Below are positions 27,560 to 40,438 of a DNA stretch of 64,000 nucleotides, one piece after another. The DNA lies in assembly GCA_003024785.1 (NCBI GenBank), contig PUQB01000004.1, positions 310,001 through 374,000 on the forward strand, written 5' to 3'. The notes beneath the pieces were generated by a model. That model saw nothing but the letters and a program-made list of their open reading frames with translations, had not been told where the DNA came from and made no database searches. Source of the DNA: Selaginella tamariscina. Lineage: Eukaryota; Streptophyta; Lycopodiopsida; Selaginellales; Selaginellaceae. Both the position numbers and the translations under genes were made by a program. Each line of letters opens with the position of its first letter. Within the stretch, counting starts at the first letter, position 1.

Positions 27560-28205
27560 AAATTTGATCCGCCGACGATCCACTTAGGTCAAATTTGAAG
27601 GCCTTCCTTTGTTTATCCACGTATTTATCCACGATGTAGTTTAATGCGTATATCTGAGCAAAAAAGTCTTCCTCCACGTGGACGCTTAAAACTTAACCTA
27701 ATTATTCTCAAGATCAAAGTCGATCCTCACCGTCCAATATTTAAGAAAGATTTTCTAATGTCGTTCTGAATATATTATTAATTTAAATTGTGGTGGAATA
27801 GTAGCATAATAAACATTAGTGCCTAATATATGATGTTTAATAATGGATATTAGATGCCAATAGATATAAAACAAATTATCACAATACATACTAAACAAAT
27901 TGACAAGTTAATTGGATTTAATCAATGTCTAGAACAAAGATTGTAAAATGCCAATATTCATGGTTAGCAAGAACTTATGAAAATGACAAAAGCAAGGACA
28001 AAAATTTGCTGTATAATCTACGTTGATTGATATCAAGTATTTATATTGTTTACATTTTAATTTGTTTTGAGGTGAGTCTATTAATTTTCTTAATAATAAA
28101 TCCCCATTATTAATATCATTTAAATACGATCTTAGAAAAATTTAAACTTTATTAGAGTAGCTTATTTTGGAATTATACTTATTTATCTTATTATTAATAA
28201 ATCCC
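27560..28205. other. AT-rich spacer, nothing recognised
   Basis: No coding frame or structured repeat was found between the disulfide isomerase upstream region and the hAT relic. Confidence 0.5.
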
Positions 28206-30400
28206 AGTTATTAAAACGTTTTCCCTAAGCTGATCATGACAAGTTCATATGTCCTTCTAATAGCCATCTTGTTTCTCAAGTCATTCTTCACTATGTTGAT
28301 CATGTTGAAACCTCTTTCACAACTAGTTCTCCTGGAACACTACACTATCTCAATAGTTGCAATTTTAACCAAGTATGGAAACTTATCTATCCAAGCTGGA
28401 TGAGCATAGATCATTCCCTAAGTATTCATGAAACTTCTTGCCTTCTACTCAGAAGTTGATAGAAGCTTCCACTCATAATACTCCTTCATAGTTGATAAGT
28501 AGTTTACAATATTGTCCACCATTTCTTTGTCCACCTTTTGTGACACCTCATAAAACTCAACAAGTTTCTTCATCTCATCAACTCCATATGACTTCAAGTC
28601 ACGCATATGAATTGAGAGGTTGATAGGAGCTAACACCTCATCCACAAAGGAGAATCTAAAGCAGTAACTAGCAACATGTTTTCAATGCTCTCAATTAGCA
28701 CAGAAGCAAATGCATCTTAAAACGCTAGTGTCTCCTGTAAATCCTCCACATCCAAAGACATGAGCATGATAGCAAACCTGAAAGTGTCCCCCTTAACAAC
28801 ACCTCTCAACGCACCTAAAGGGCCATCCACATTCCCACCCTTTGGAATGATAGGGTAGCCTCAACTATCTTGCAAGTTTGCATTGCAATCCACCTCAAAG
28901 TTCAAGTATTGGGAGTAGATCTTTGCAATGGCTGCCCTGCACAAGCCCACCACAACAGTCACATCCATAGTTTCTTTTTGAATCGCCAAGCTCAAATCAG
29001 TCATGATCTTCAAAATATCTACAAGGTAATGGAGAAGGTAAATGGCCTTGAATGTTTGCAACTCTCGATATACCATGTGCTTTTCCTTTGCTGTTATTGT
29101 ATTACTCTCACTTTCATTCTCTATCTCAAGCCGATGTAACTCTAAAATAGGTTCCAAACACTCACATAGTGTAGCAATAGTTTTATGCATGCTCAACCAC
29201 CTCGTGTGTTGAATCTTTGTGAGCCTAAGTTGTCTATGGTTTAGCTCGATCTCCATTTTCCCCAAAAGCCCCATTTTGTTGCCACTTCTTGAGAAGGATA
29301 CCAAAACCTTATTTATAAGTTCATCTAGATTTTCAGCCATGCCTTTGGTTGATGGAGACTTGTAGCAATCCTTAATACATAAGCTAGCCATGTGAGCTAC
29401 ACAATAAATTCTTGTCATGTAAGAATTCATACTCTTCAACCTTGTAGCCACCCTTGATCATAAGCCAATCATTATTGTTGCACCATCTGAACCAAAACCC
29501 AAACACCTCCTAAAATCTAGTCCCCACCCTTGTAGAGTCCCTTGGATACATGTCGTAATTGAAGCGGCATCTCCAGCCTCTATCCCCACTATCCCAAATA
29601 GCTCGTTTGAACCTTAGAGTCACAGATATACACCACGTCAAATATCAGGTGCTCAGTTACGCTGGAAAAAAAGTTGAAAAAAGAAAGCATAAATAGAACA
29701 CCTTACTGAATGTCTGTAGACTCATCTATCATTAGGCCAAAATAAGGACTCGCCTTAACTTTGTCAAGAGTCTCCTCTTTAACCATGTCACACAACATAG
29801 AGATAAATTGTGCACATGCCACCTCATTGTTGTACATCGTTGGAAGCTTCATGTTACCATTTTGCCTCTCAAGCTCCACCATCCTCTTAAACTTGATCAT
29901 AGGCAAGTTCTCCTTAGCAATGTAATAGGCAATCCTAATCAGCATTCCCACATCATCCTCAACATGTTTGACTTGCTCCCTCATGACTTGAACAACAGAT
30001 GGTTGTCTCCCTTCAGCTACTTTTTGCTTGTAAACACTATGTTCATGTTCAGAGTTCTTAGCATGAGAACATAAGCTTGAAATCTTAAAATTACAGCTCC
30101 CCCTATTCCCAAATGGATGTTTACCCTTAGGATTTAGTGCATAGCAACAGCCCTGTCACCTTATCATGTTCAAGCCATCTAAATTGCCTTCTTCAATCCT
30201 CTTGAAACATGACATTCCTTTTAACCACTTCAACATCCACCCCTACCTCCTCTGCCCCTATTTGATCTTGCTCCTCATCACTATCTAATGTCACTACAGC
30301 TTTGAACTGTAGCTTACCTTGCTTTCCTGCTTGGCTTTCCTCTTCTGACTAGGGTAAATTTATGTGTCTCATTTTCTGACTAGGGTAAATTTATGTGACA
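28205..30400 (-). mobile_element. hAT-type transposase relic (copy B), fuller copy
   Basis: Minus-strand fragments read, N to C: a TTF-zinc-finger-like stretch (RWLEHDKVTGLLLC, then FKISSLCSHAKNSEH), a DUF4371-like part ending KASPYFGLMIDESTDIQ (29984-29703), then MNSYMTRIYCVAHMASLC, IQHTRWLSMH and SLAIQKETMDVTV (29451-28861), and the C-terminal hAT-dimerisation region (28645-28445). The order and motifs are those of plant ZMYM1-like hAT transposases. Stops and frameshifts are frequent, so it is inactive. It is clearly related to copy A at 3.1-4.5 kb. No terminal repeats were located. Confidence 0.8.
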
Positions 30401-30936
30401 CATGCAAATTACATTGAATGTATCCCTTAAACCTTCCTTAAGCACAATTTTGATATTTTAATTATATTTAAGGAATGCTTAGGGTAGCAGAAAAACTTTT
30501 TACTATCTATTTACAATTGGTAAAAATCCTTTTGATTAGAAAGATGTTCGACTTGAATCCTATTACAAGTATTTTGAACCAGTTTGAATCCTTCTTGTTA
30601 CAAGTTATACCGATTTTTTATGATTTGAACCGACTCAATGAATTAATCTTAGGACTTTGTTGGACATTGCCTCCAACCAAATTCATAATTAGGTCTCTTA
30701 TAAAAATTGTTGCCTTACTAACCAATTGCACACGTGTTAACATGGGTGAACTTTACTGTGTGCAGAAATCACTGTTCATAGTGCAGGAAAAACTTTCCCA
30801 GTTAAAGTAGAGAGGATTTCGACCTAGTATAGCTCTATATATGTATTTTATCTCGTCTTTAAGGTTAAGGATAGGATTTTGCTTTGGCCATTGCCATGTT
30901 ATAACACTTATAAGGTGACTTTCTCATAGGATAAGC

Positions 30937-30976
<40 letters not shown>

Positions 30977-31015
30977 CATGCACTTCCATTACTTAATGAT
31001 TACAAGAGATACTTC
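30400..31015. other. Spacer with a TA microsatellite
   Basis: A 111-codon plus-strand ORF at 30475-30810 matches nothing I know. (TA)n repeats lie at about 30942-30975. Confidence 0.45.
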
Positions 31016-31036
31016 TCTCCTAGAGATCCTCTCTCT

Positions 31037-34000
31037 CATGCATTCCTCTCCATAACTCTCCATAGCCTTCATAGCCTCTCTCTCTTCATGCCTTAACTTG
31101 CCCTAACTTGCCCTAATTGAATCCTATCCTTCTCCAACCATCATAACCGTTTGTTCCTACCTGTGTAGGATATTTCCTACCACCGTAGGATTTTTTCTAC
31201 ACCTATAGGATTTTTCTTACTACACCTTTCCTTCGGCCTTTCCTCCATCGTATGAAAATTCGATGAATGCAATTCCTACATGCTCTATTTTTGGTCCTTA
31301 TTCCCACCTTGAATCCTTGCAGTGTCCTCACTGCAACTATCCTATGCCTTCCTTATGATGTTGATCTTCATGATACTTTAGATTTTCCTCTTTGTGTTTT
31401 TGAAAGTTGTTCATCTTTTTCTTAAGTTCTTAGTTGAAAGTTGATACCTTAACTTGTAGCACTTGATTTTCTTCATGCTGTTCCTTAGGCTCACTATTTA
31501 CTTTCTCTTCTTGTTTCTGAATAGTTTGTCCTTCATGTTCTTGAATAGTTTTTCCTTTTTATTCCTTAGGCTCATCCTCTGTAAAGGGAATAAGAAAAAC
31601 ATCATTTTTCGTGGCATCATTTAGCTTCTTATAGTTTACACATACTCTCAATTTCCTATTCTTCTTAAAAACAATCACAAGTGGTGATAATCATTATGCA
31701 CCTTGTATAGGATAAATGAAACCAACATTTAACAACTTATTTATCTCCTTCTTAACAAGTTGTGCATAATTAAGATTCATCCTATATGCTCTTTGTTTCA
31801 CAGGTTCACATTCTAGTAATAATTGTATAGTGTGTGTACACAATTTAGGAGGTATGCCTTTAAGATCTCTATAAGATTAGGCAAAAACATCCTAATATCT
31901 TTGAAGTAAGTTCATTTATCTTTTTCGGAATTTCTTATATAATTCTTGAGCAATGAACAAAATTTTAAGCTCGTTTTTTGTGCCTATATTCACTTGCTCT
32001 AAAGGTTCTATGGTATACACATATGTATACTCTAAAGGTTTTTCCTATAAATCAATCTCATATGGGATTGTATTATAGAAATTTTCATATAATCCAGGTA
32101 TGTCGTTTTCCTTCTACTGAATAGTTTTCTTTTATTTCAGCATTATATGAAGGTCAACATCTGTTAGGACCTTTAAATTAGAATATACTTTTAATATTTC
32201 TACTTCTTCCTGATTATCTAATCCATTAAACCAGTCATATCCTTCTAAAACAAGAGGTTTATTTTTCTTTTTGACATACCTTTTAATATGATTTAGATCA
32301 TTAGTTTTCCTTCTCCTCTTCCCAGCGTCATCTTTCTTGTTCTCCAATCCTATATCACTTTTGCAAATTTCAGTCAATGTCTACCTATTAACATAGTATA
32401 TACAGTATCTTTTCCTTCCATTTGGAAGACATTGAGTGATACTTTATACTTAAGTCCTTTTATAGATATAGTTACTCCTCTCACTATACCTACAGGCTTC
32501 ACACTTCTTTAATTTGCCATTTTTAGATTAAAAGGAGAAGGCTCAATGGGTCCTAAACCCATTTTCTTACAAGCATGTTCTTCAATAAAGTTAACTCCTG
32601 AGCCTTCATGTACCTTTTATCTTATTTTTACTAATATATACTGTGATACTTGGTACATATCCATCATAATCACCTTCCTTCTCATAATTTTTCTCTACTT
32701 GATGAATCTCCTGTCCTATATAAGTAGGTAAAGATTTCGGAATAATGTTTAATATTTGTAGAATTTGATTGTATGTATTATGGCAATATGTATTAATTGT
32801 CCCAACATGATGGTAATTTCTTAGCTTTGAGCCATTGATTATGCCACGTCATTTTGAATCTACTTCACATGAATACTCTGTTTTACAGAAATATTTTGTT
32901 TTATAAGAATATCCTTTTTGTAGGAATATTCTGTTGTACAGAAATATTCTGTTTCAGAGGAATATCCTTTTTCTCCGAAATATTTTTTCTTAAAATAGAA
33001 TCAGTTAGTTTTAGCTGGTTCTTTCTTATCATCCGAGATATACTCAGGGAGATCTCGTTCTTGAAGACAAATGTTCATCTCTTCTCCTATCTGCATACTA
33101 TCATGTGATGGATACACAGAATTTCCTTCTTCTGCAATAAGGTATTCCTGTTTTTGATTTCTGTTTTCTTTTATACAAGTTCTTGCTCTCATGGCAGGAT
33201 GATTTTCTACTTCTATCTCCTCCACATCAATTAATCTAGCTCCGGGCTGATGTTTAGGAGCATTATTTGAAGTAGAAGGTTGATTTCTAGGACAGTTTGT
33301 AGAAATATGTCCTCTCTCCTCACATATACAAAGAAGGAATTCAAGTCAGATTACTTGAATTCCTTCTTTGTACTTCTCCTTGTCTATAATTTTGATCTCC
33401 ATAAACTTCTTTTCTTGAATAGAACCCATCCGGTCCTCTATAGGAAGTCTCATTCCTTTCAATGTTAGGCTTGTATGTTCTATTGTATGGTGGAACATAA
33501 TTAGTTTGATTCCTTTCATACAGCTTATCACTTCTTGTGTAAGGAGCATCCCTTCTATTATTAACAGGATTTCTATTTCTTCCTTCCTGCCAATTCCCAG
33601 TATTTGCTCTATAATAGAGCTTCCTATTATGAGATGAGAATGTGTTACCAAGAGGTTGTCTCATAGGAAGTGACTTATCATACCGACCTTCCTTCCTTTC
33701 TTCATTCCTCCTTTCTCTCTCCACACGTGCTACATTTTAATTAAGGAAATACTTACAGTCTTTTGCCAAATGTCCTTCTTTATCACATATTTGACATTTT
33801 GGTAACTTTAATCTGCATTCATCCACTATATGTCCAGGATTCATATATGTCTCTCATTCATTCCTCTCCATAGCTCTCCATAGCCTTCATAACCTTCATA
33901 GCCTCTCTCTTCTTGCCCTAACTTGCCCTAACTGAATCATGTCCTTCTTTAACCGTCATAACCGTCTGTTCCTGCATGCGTAGGATATTTCCTCCCACCA

Positions 34001-34120
34001 TAGGATTTTTTCTACACTTGTAGGATTTTTCCTACTGCACCTTTCCTTCGGGCTTTCCTCCACAGTAAGAAAATTCAATGAATGTAATTCCTACATGCTG
34101 TGTTTTTGGTCCCTAACAAC
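31037..34120 (-). mobile_element. Ty3-gypsy retrotransposon relic with flanking direct repeats
   Basis: Minus-strand coding debris reads in gypsy order from high to low coordinates: a CCHC knuckle CQICDKEGHLAKDC (about 33800-33757), a basic Arg/Asn-rich gag segment (33724-33341), a second knuckle CICEERGHISTNC (about 33335-33295), an aspartic-protease-like stretch (about 32620-32390), and the start of reverse transcriptase (NYAQLVKKEINKLL, FIYP, SPLVIVFKKNRKLRVCVNY; about 31800-31610). The rest of pol is missing. Direct repeats of about 270 bases lie at about 31037-31312 and 33855-34120. In minus orientation the right one starts TGTTAGGGACC, as an LTR would. They are interpreted as diverged LTRs, but no target duplication was confirmed. 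Confidence 0.75.
32872..32992. repeat. Minisatellite of about 20 bp in the gypsy relic
   Basis: Five to six imperfect units related to TACAGAAATATTCTGTTT. Each unit is itself partly palindromic around AGAATATTCT. Confidence 0.75.
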
Positions 34121-34489
34121 ACGGCATTTAATATTTTTAATGCCAAGATAAATCTAAAAAATGTATTAAAGCTGACGTGTTGACTAGGCAGTGGAGTATG
34201 AATATTGAAGGAAAAATGAGCACTTCCTTTCATGTAATCCACCTGCTTCAATGGATACTCAATGTGATCTCATTTGGAACATTTTAAACCTCTATCTCAT
34301 TGGTGCTGGTGTATACATATCTTTTATTCCAATTTTCAATATGGATTAAAGTTTCTTAAATATGGCTGTAACGTATTTCCTAGAGCACATGTAATAACTA
34401 ACACTCATTTAGCTTACATGAAAGTTGTAACAACAACCCTCCGTCAAATAAGGAACATCTACCGCGTGTGAAAACCTAATTATGTTAGT

Positions 34490-35400
34490 TTATCAACGAG
34501 CCTTGTAGAAGAGTTTGTCCTAAGCTCAATGAAGATACAAAGTTATATTGAATTATAGGTCATTAAATAGTTAAGTTCAAGCATGGATAAATATAAGAAT
34601 TTAACAATAAATTTATCATGTTAATAATAACAATTGGGTTGAACATCATTTAATAATTAAGCCCAAGCGTAAGATTTTAATAATAAATTCGTTAAATTAA
34701 GAATAACAACTAAGTTAATGGTTCAACTCATTATTCAAGTTAAGAATAACAATTATTAAATTTATTAAATAGTTAAGCCCATCAATGACTATCATAAATC
34801 ATAAACCCACATGGCACTACTGAGGTCATACATTTAAAAATAATCTCACTAAATTAAGAATAACAATTGGGTTAAAGGTAAACTCACTAGGTTAAGGGTA
34901 ACAAAAAAGGTCTAAACTATTTAAGTTAAGGATAAATCTAGGAGGTTAAGGTCCAACTTAAGATAACAATTATTTAAGGATCTAAACATAAAAAGTTAAT
35001 AAACTCATTATGTTAAAGATAATAACTAGGTTAAGGGTCTCATTCACCAAATTAAAGATAACAACTGATTCAACTTAAAAATAAATTCACTAAGTTAAGA
35101 ATAAAATTAAGCTAAAGATCACTAAATAATTATAGGTAAACATAAGAGTTACTAAGTTAAGGATAGAAATAAACTCACTAGGTTAATGATAACAATTGAG
35201 TTAAAAGTCATTAAATAATTAAACCCAAGCATAAGTAAATTTAAGAGTTTAATAATAAATTCATTATGTTAAGGATAACAATAAGTCATTAAATAATTAA
35301 GCCAAGGCATAATTAATTTAAGAATAAACTGATTAAGTTAAAAATACCAACTCTGTTAAGGGCATATAAGAATAAGAATAATAATTTAGGAAATTATAAA
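34490..35400. repeat. Degenerate AT-rich tandem repeat block
   Basis: Motifs such as TTAAATAATTAAGCCCAAGC, TAATAATAAATTCATTA and GTTAAGGATAACAA recur many times in the same order, with variable spacing (roughly 60-90 bases per unit) and many deletions. Well-preserved units lie at about 34563-34650 and 35210-35290. It is a decayed minisatellite or the remains of a repeat-rich element. Confidence 0.65.
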
Positions 35401-36258
35401 AATCTAAAATTAATAAATTAATAAAAACTGAGAACCATAGTCATTAATCCTGAATTAATTAAAAGTATGTAAAAACCATATGCATTGACCCTAAAGGTTT
35501 ACATTTTAAAGTGAAAATCAAATTTGAAAATAAAAATTAACAATACTAACCCGACGTCATCAGTATTGACGTGGCATGAGATGACATGGAGGCGTTGTAT
35601 ACCATTAAATTTTAATTATTTTAAAGCATAGTTTTTGTACAATAATTTAAACAACTTTAATATTATAAGTGTAATTGATTAATATTATAGATATTACTTC
35701 TTTTTTCTTAATTTAATTTATATTTAAATCTGTAACAACGTTATTGAGCGGATCACTAGAGAACAAAGGAGTCCAAGTACGATTCAAAACTACAACAAGA
35801 GGGAAGCGTAAGTATGTGTCGGAACTTGTAGCACTAAGGACATAAAAGGCGGGAAAAGTTGATGCAATAGAAACTGCCTGTCATGCAAATCCATCCATTG
35901 GGATGTTCTCACATGGACCTCTCCCGTTACAGGATACGTGGAGAATGGGGAAAGCTAAGCTGCCATAGCCAATCTAGGAGAAGGGCATTGCTCTCCACAA
36001 ACAAGTTAATTCCTGTGAATCATATCCAAAACTTAACTTATTATATAATTATATACTTTATAAAGGATATAAATGACATATATTTATATCACACACACAT
36101 CTGAACCACCACTATAAATATTATCGATATAATCTTTTAATGTATTAAAAGCAAGTAAATATATCATTCTAGATTCAAACCCGTAGTACATATATATCTT
36201 TTGAGCTCCTGTAGCTTTTTTGCTAACTCTGCAACCCTGTCTTCAGTAGTATGGTTCT
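35400..36258. other. AT-rich spacer, nothing recognised
   Basis: No conserved coding frame. It lies 3' of the unknown nuclear-type protein gene. Confidence 0.5.
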
Positions 36259-37237
36259 TCACTTGTATATTCTTTTTCTTCTTCTCTGTGTTATACTCGA
36301 TGCCTCACTTTCGTCTACAATTTCCTTCTTTATCTTCTTATTAAAATGCTGACTCGACTCGTGTTCACACTCCATATAAACAAGCTCATTATCCATCATG
36401 CTCTCTTCATCATAGTTAAGTCTGTTTTGTGTATCTGGCAGCACCTTATCATCTCTATATTTCTTATCTTTAGCCAATGTATCTTCCACATGTTGTTCCT
36501 CAGTCCTCTTCTTCTTCATGTTATCGTTCGAATCGATGTCATCTCTTTGTTCTGTATTTCTCTTAATACTAACATCTTGGTTTCTTGTACGAGGATCCAT
36601 ATTTTGACATTGTTTAGGTAGGAAGATTATCATCAGCACCAGTAGTATAACTATAAAAGTATTCCTGTCCATTGAAGTTTACCTTAATGCTTAGAGTGAC
36701 ATTCGCTCTAAAGTTTTCTTCATACCGTATAAGCCATTGAAAAAGTGTAGGTGTTCGCTTTCTGAACGATTGTCTTCGTAGCTTATAGTTATCTATGTAA
36801 CCTTCATATGCGTCTCCTCTACCATTGCAATTCTTCTTTCCTTTGCGAGGCTTTGGACGGTAAAGAGGTGGCAATACATTGTCTTTGGCACCAGAAGAGT
36901 ATTGATATTTGAAAGTTCCTGTGCTTTTGTATGCCTGAATGTTTAACATCACTTTCGCGTTGAAATTCTGTTCATATCGCATGAGAGATGCAAACAATCT
37001 TGGTGTCCGCTTTCGAAGTGATGTCATACGCACTATGTAATCTTCTATATAGCCCACATACGATGGTTGCTTGCCCTTATACTGTATGTTACGTTTCTCA
37101 TCCTTGTACTCTTTATTATCACTGTATTCCTCTTTCTTGTCCCTTTGTACACTGCTATTTCTTAAGTTAATTTCAACTTCATCGTCTTCGTCGTCTGAAA
37201 TCACAATCACGGTAGTGAAACCACAAAAGGAATTCAT
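36259..37237 (-). CDS. Unrecognised protein with a duplicated ~60-residue module and a SUMO-interaction motif
   Basis: The ORF from 37237 runs 207 codons to a stop at about 36614. A second frame continues smoothly from the same point to 36259, so a single-base error near 36615-36640 probably hides a protein of about 325 aa. The N-terminus has TVIVISDDEDDEVEI, a hydrophobic patch plus acidic run matching SUMO-interaction motifs. Two copies of one module follow, at about residues 60-125 and 140-207, sharing GYI-Y, a basic stretch with RKRTP-LF, then RYE-NF-A-V-L-I, and a Tyr-rich end with GA-DN. The C-terminal part is charged and ends in a basic RRRKR cluster. It also contains IKKE, which fits the psi-K-x-E sumoylation consensus. 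I do not recognise the module. Nuclear location is inferred from the motifs only. It is transcribed divergently from the hydrolase-like gene. Confidence 0.65.
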
Positions 37238-37461
37238 AATAACCCTAATCAGCCCTAACGTTTAAATAAACTACTTTTAAAGGTATTAAATTTTAAAGGT
37301 AATTCTTAAAGGTAGTTTAACATCTATACTATTAATCATACTATATAAAATTACCGAGTAATCCATGGACACTGCTCTCCTTACATCCATATATATCTTT
37401 GAAGAAGAAATTCTCCGTTAAAGTGGGCAAATTTACGAGAGCTAGCACACCATTTGTACAA
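37238..37461. promoter_or_regulatory. Short shared upstream region of two divergent genes
   Basis: Only 224 bases separate the two start codons, so both promoters must overlap here or extend into the neighbouring gene. The motif TTTTAAAGGTA occurs twice with a third degenerate copy at about 37272-37313. TATATAAAA-type sequence lies at about 37340. Confidence 0.5.
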
Positions 37462-39235
37462 ATGAAGTCTTTCTCAACATCCACTGCTGCTTATTCTTCC
37501 TCCAATGCAACACAATCATCGCCCCAACACCATTTACCACTGATTCACATTCTCAACCTCTTTGATGTTTCACAAGATTCTCTGGTAAGTGTGTGTGCGT
37601 GCGTGCGCAGCGCGTGTGTGTGGGATATGTGATCCCCCACGCTGTTCCTTATCTTTAGTTTTATTATAATAAGTTAAGTATATTTACATATTCTCTCTCT
37701 CACGCACGCACATACACACACCTTTGTTCATAGATTATGAAACCTGTACGCGAGACGGGCGTGGATGCGCTGGTGGTTTGCACCAGGAGCTCTAACACCG
37801 GCTTCTGATTACATTCCACTCTGCAAAGAAATGCAGACTTCCTCACAACTTAAGCTCTGGATTGCAATTATTAATCCACCGAATAACATAATCTCCACAG
37901 ACATCACAGAGGGCAGCTTTGATGGGATTATACAACGTGTTAAGTCATTGGGATTTCAACCTGGACAACTTGCTATGGACAATGTCTTCCTTGCTGGTCA
38001 CAGGTGTATGTGTGTGTGCGCGCGCGCGCGCGTGTTACTCATTCAGTCCTTTGCTGCTAGTTGGGGAGCATGGACTGCAAGAACTGTGGCACTCCGACGT
38101 GCGCAAGGTTTCATACAACTGGGGAGTTGCTTCCACACAAACCCGGACAACCTTGCACAATATCCCAAACCTGTGCTTACTATGAGTGGGGAGCTTGACG
38201 GACAGATAACACTTGCTGCAATAGCCAAGCATGCAGGTGAGATTGCAACAGTGGAGCCTGAAATGGGATCGTTCAACACTTATGCAACCAAGCCTGTGAT
38301 AGTAATCCCCGGAATGAACCATGCACAGTTCAGCCACGGAGTCCCAAACAAAGAAAGAGGTTTGCACGCACCCACGCACGCACACACACACGACTTGTAT
38401 GTTTTGTACAGGGGATCTTGATGCAGAAATATCACTTGAGGAAGCCAGAGCTACAGCTGGTAGCCTTATCTCAGCCTTCATCTCTGTACATGTTGAACCA
38501 AACTGGACCGAGACAGAGGTATGTACATGAAATCTTGTATTGTAATCTCTTAGTGTGTTTCTATGTTAGGATATGAAAAGGCTTCAGCAAGCTGTAGAGA
38601 CGACACACGACATGTGTAAGGCTTATTGGGTTGCCATCTACGAGCAGGGAAATGTAAACAATGCAAAACGTTATCAACTGGAGCTCCTGGACGGCCAAGT
38701 TGAGGAACATAACGTTGTTGTTATAAATCATGACTTCAAAGACAACTTCATATACTCCAAGCCATGGATAGAGAAGGAGAGTTCAAGTATTAAGATTTTC
38801 AACACTACTTACTTGAATCCATATGGAAAATACGATCTGGTGAAGAATTTATGGCTGAAAATGAAGAGCAGGGAAGCTGCAGTTGGATGTGAACCTACCA
38901 AAGTCGAGAGAGTTGCAGCAAAGTTTAATGAGAGCACATTTACTAAGGCATTGGAGATGGTTACAGATCAAGCAAGAGAGAAGTACTTACAAAATGGAAG
39001 AAAGCTACGGTTTGTGGACGATTTGATTATAACCGATTCATCACTTAAGTGGATAGAGAGTGATGTGAAGATGACTGCAGCTGATGATGGAGTTGTTGAT
39101 GTTCAGTCCCCGGTGTTGATCAGTCCGGCCACAGGTATTGCACCACGGTTCGCAGGGATGCATTATATGAAGCTGCTCACTACTGCTGGTGCCATGCAGT
39201 GGATTCTGATAGATTGCTACAGAAAAAACATATAA
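37462..39235 (+). CDS. Alpha/beta-hydrolase-like protein, five exons, two frame breaks
   Basis: Exons: 37462-37584, 37734-38003, 38047-38359, 38412-38518, 38570-39235; about 493 aa. The Ser/Thr-rich N-terminus (MKSFSTSTAAYSSSN) may be a transit peptide. The first half reads like an alpha/beta-hydrolase: FAPGALTPASDYIP after a beta strand (oxyanion region), FLAGHS at the exon 2/3 join (nucleophile elbow with Ser), VLTMSGELDGQI (Asp strand) and VIPGMNHAQFS (catalytic His). The C-terminal 220 residues (exon 5) are not a domain I recognise. The substrate is unknown. The frame breaks in exon 2 at about 37783 (two bases missing in a T run, VVFAPG expected) and one base is missing at the start of exon 3 (about 38047). 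An upstream TTG-initiated frame exists, but the first ATG is 37462. Introns 1 and 2 start in GT-rich repeats. Confidence 0.7.
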
Positions 39236-39699
39236 AACCTAACCCTAATAGCCAACCATGTCCGTAGGATTTATAATAAATCAATTGTGCAGTGTTTATA
39301 TATTTAAATCATGTGCATTAATGAGTTATTAGGAAATTATATAAAATTGCAGACAGCAACTTTTTAAGTTTAATATGTACAACTTATATTCTTTCTCAGT
39401 AGAAATCGTGCACACATGGGTCCTAGTACTCAGTTTCACTGGTGCCAGTGCGGTGCACTGTATACGCTAGAAAACAACAAAACAAGTCGGTTTCTCTCTT
39501 CCCACGAGAAAAGACCATTGACCTAACCAGATTATAAATCCCATACATTATTTAAACCATATATATATGATTTTACGTAAGATTATCTGGATTCTTACAT
39601 ATTACAAACAATATACTGAGAATGAAAATGTGGTGCACATGGAGTTTGGTGCGACAAACTTGGGACCATGTGGTCTCTCTCACTCATGAAGTATCAATA
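39236..39699. other. Spacer between two same-strand genes
   Basis: Holds the 3' UTR of the hydrolase-like gene and the promoter of the DUF1685 gene. No coding frame was found. Confidence 0.5.
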
Positions 39700-40396
39700 A
39701 TGAATGAAGCGCATGTAGAGGGACTGTTTTCACAATATCAGCTGGCCGTCAAGCTGCCTTAGTTTCTTAGCCGCCTTGCAGGTAACTGCAATCAAGTACC
39801 TGAAGAACTCGAGCGCCAACATGAGTGCTGTTGTATCGGTTCCAAAGATCTGGGATCAACAAATAGAATTCCGAAGGAAATCCCTAACAAGAGCAATAAA
39901 GAGCCAGTAAAGCACAAGTCAGATGTAGAGATTTCCCGCGAGAAAGCGTGGGAGAGGAGGCGTATGATGAAGATATGCAGTGAAATGCAGTGTGCAGATA
40001 CCGATTCGATGATGAAAAGCCTGACTGAGGACGATTTTGATGAGCTGCAAGGATGCATTGATTTGGGGTTTAGATTCTGCGACCAGGAGGATCCACAGCT
40101 TTGCAATACACTTCCTGCACTTGAGATCTGCTACGCTGTAAACAGACAATTGCAGGATATCCATTTAAGCTCGCCTGAGTCGTCCCCGTGTTCTTGGAGA
40201 GTCTCTAACCCAGGTATGAGAAACACGTCTTCAAAGCCGTCCCTCTCTTCTCACACACACACATACACTAGATTACATTACATTGTATTACATCTGGAGC
40301 CAGTAAAACAAGAGAGAGAGAGAGAAGTAGCACACAAAAGCTATATAATAGTGCACGTACGTGTTGGTGCGTTTGTATTACAACTTGTACACATGC

Positions 40397-40438
<42 letters not shown>

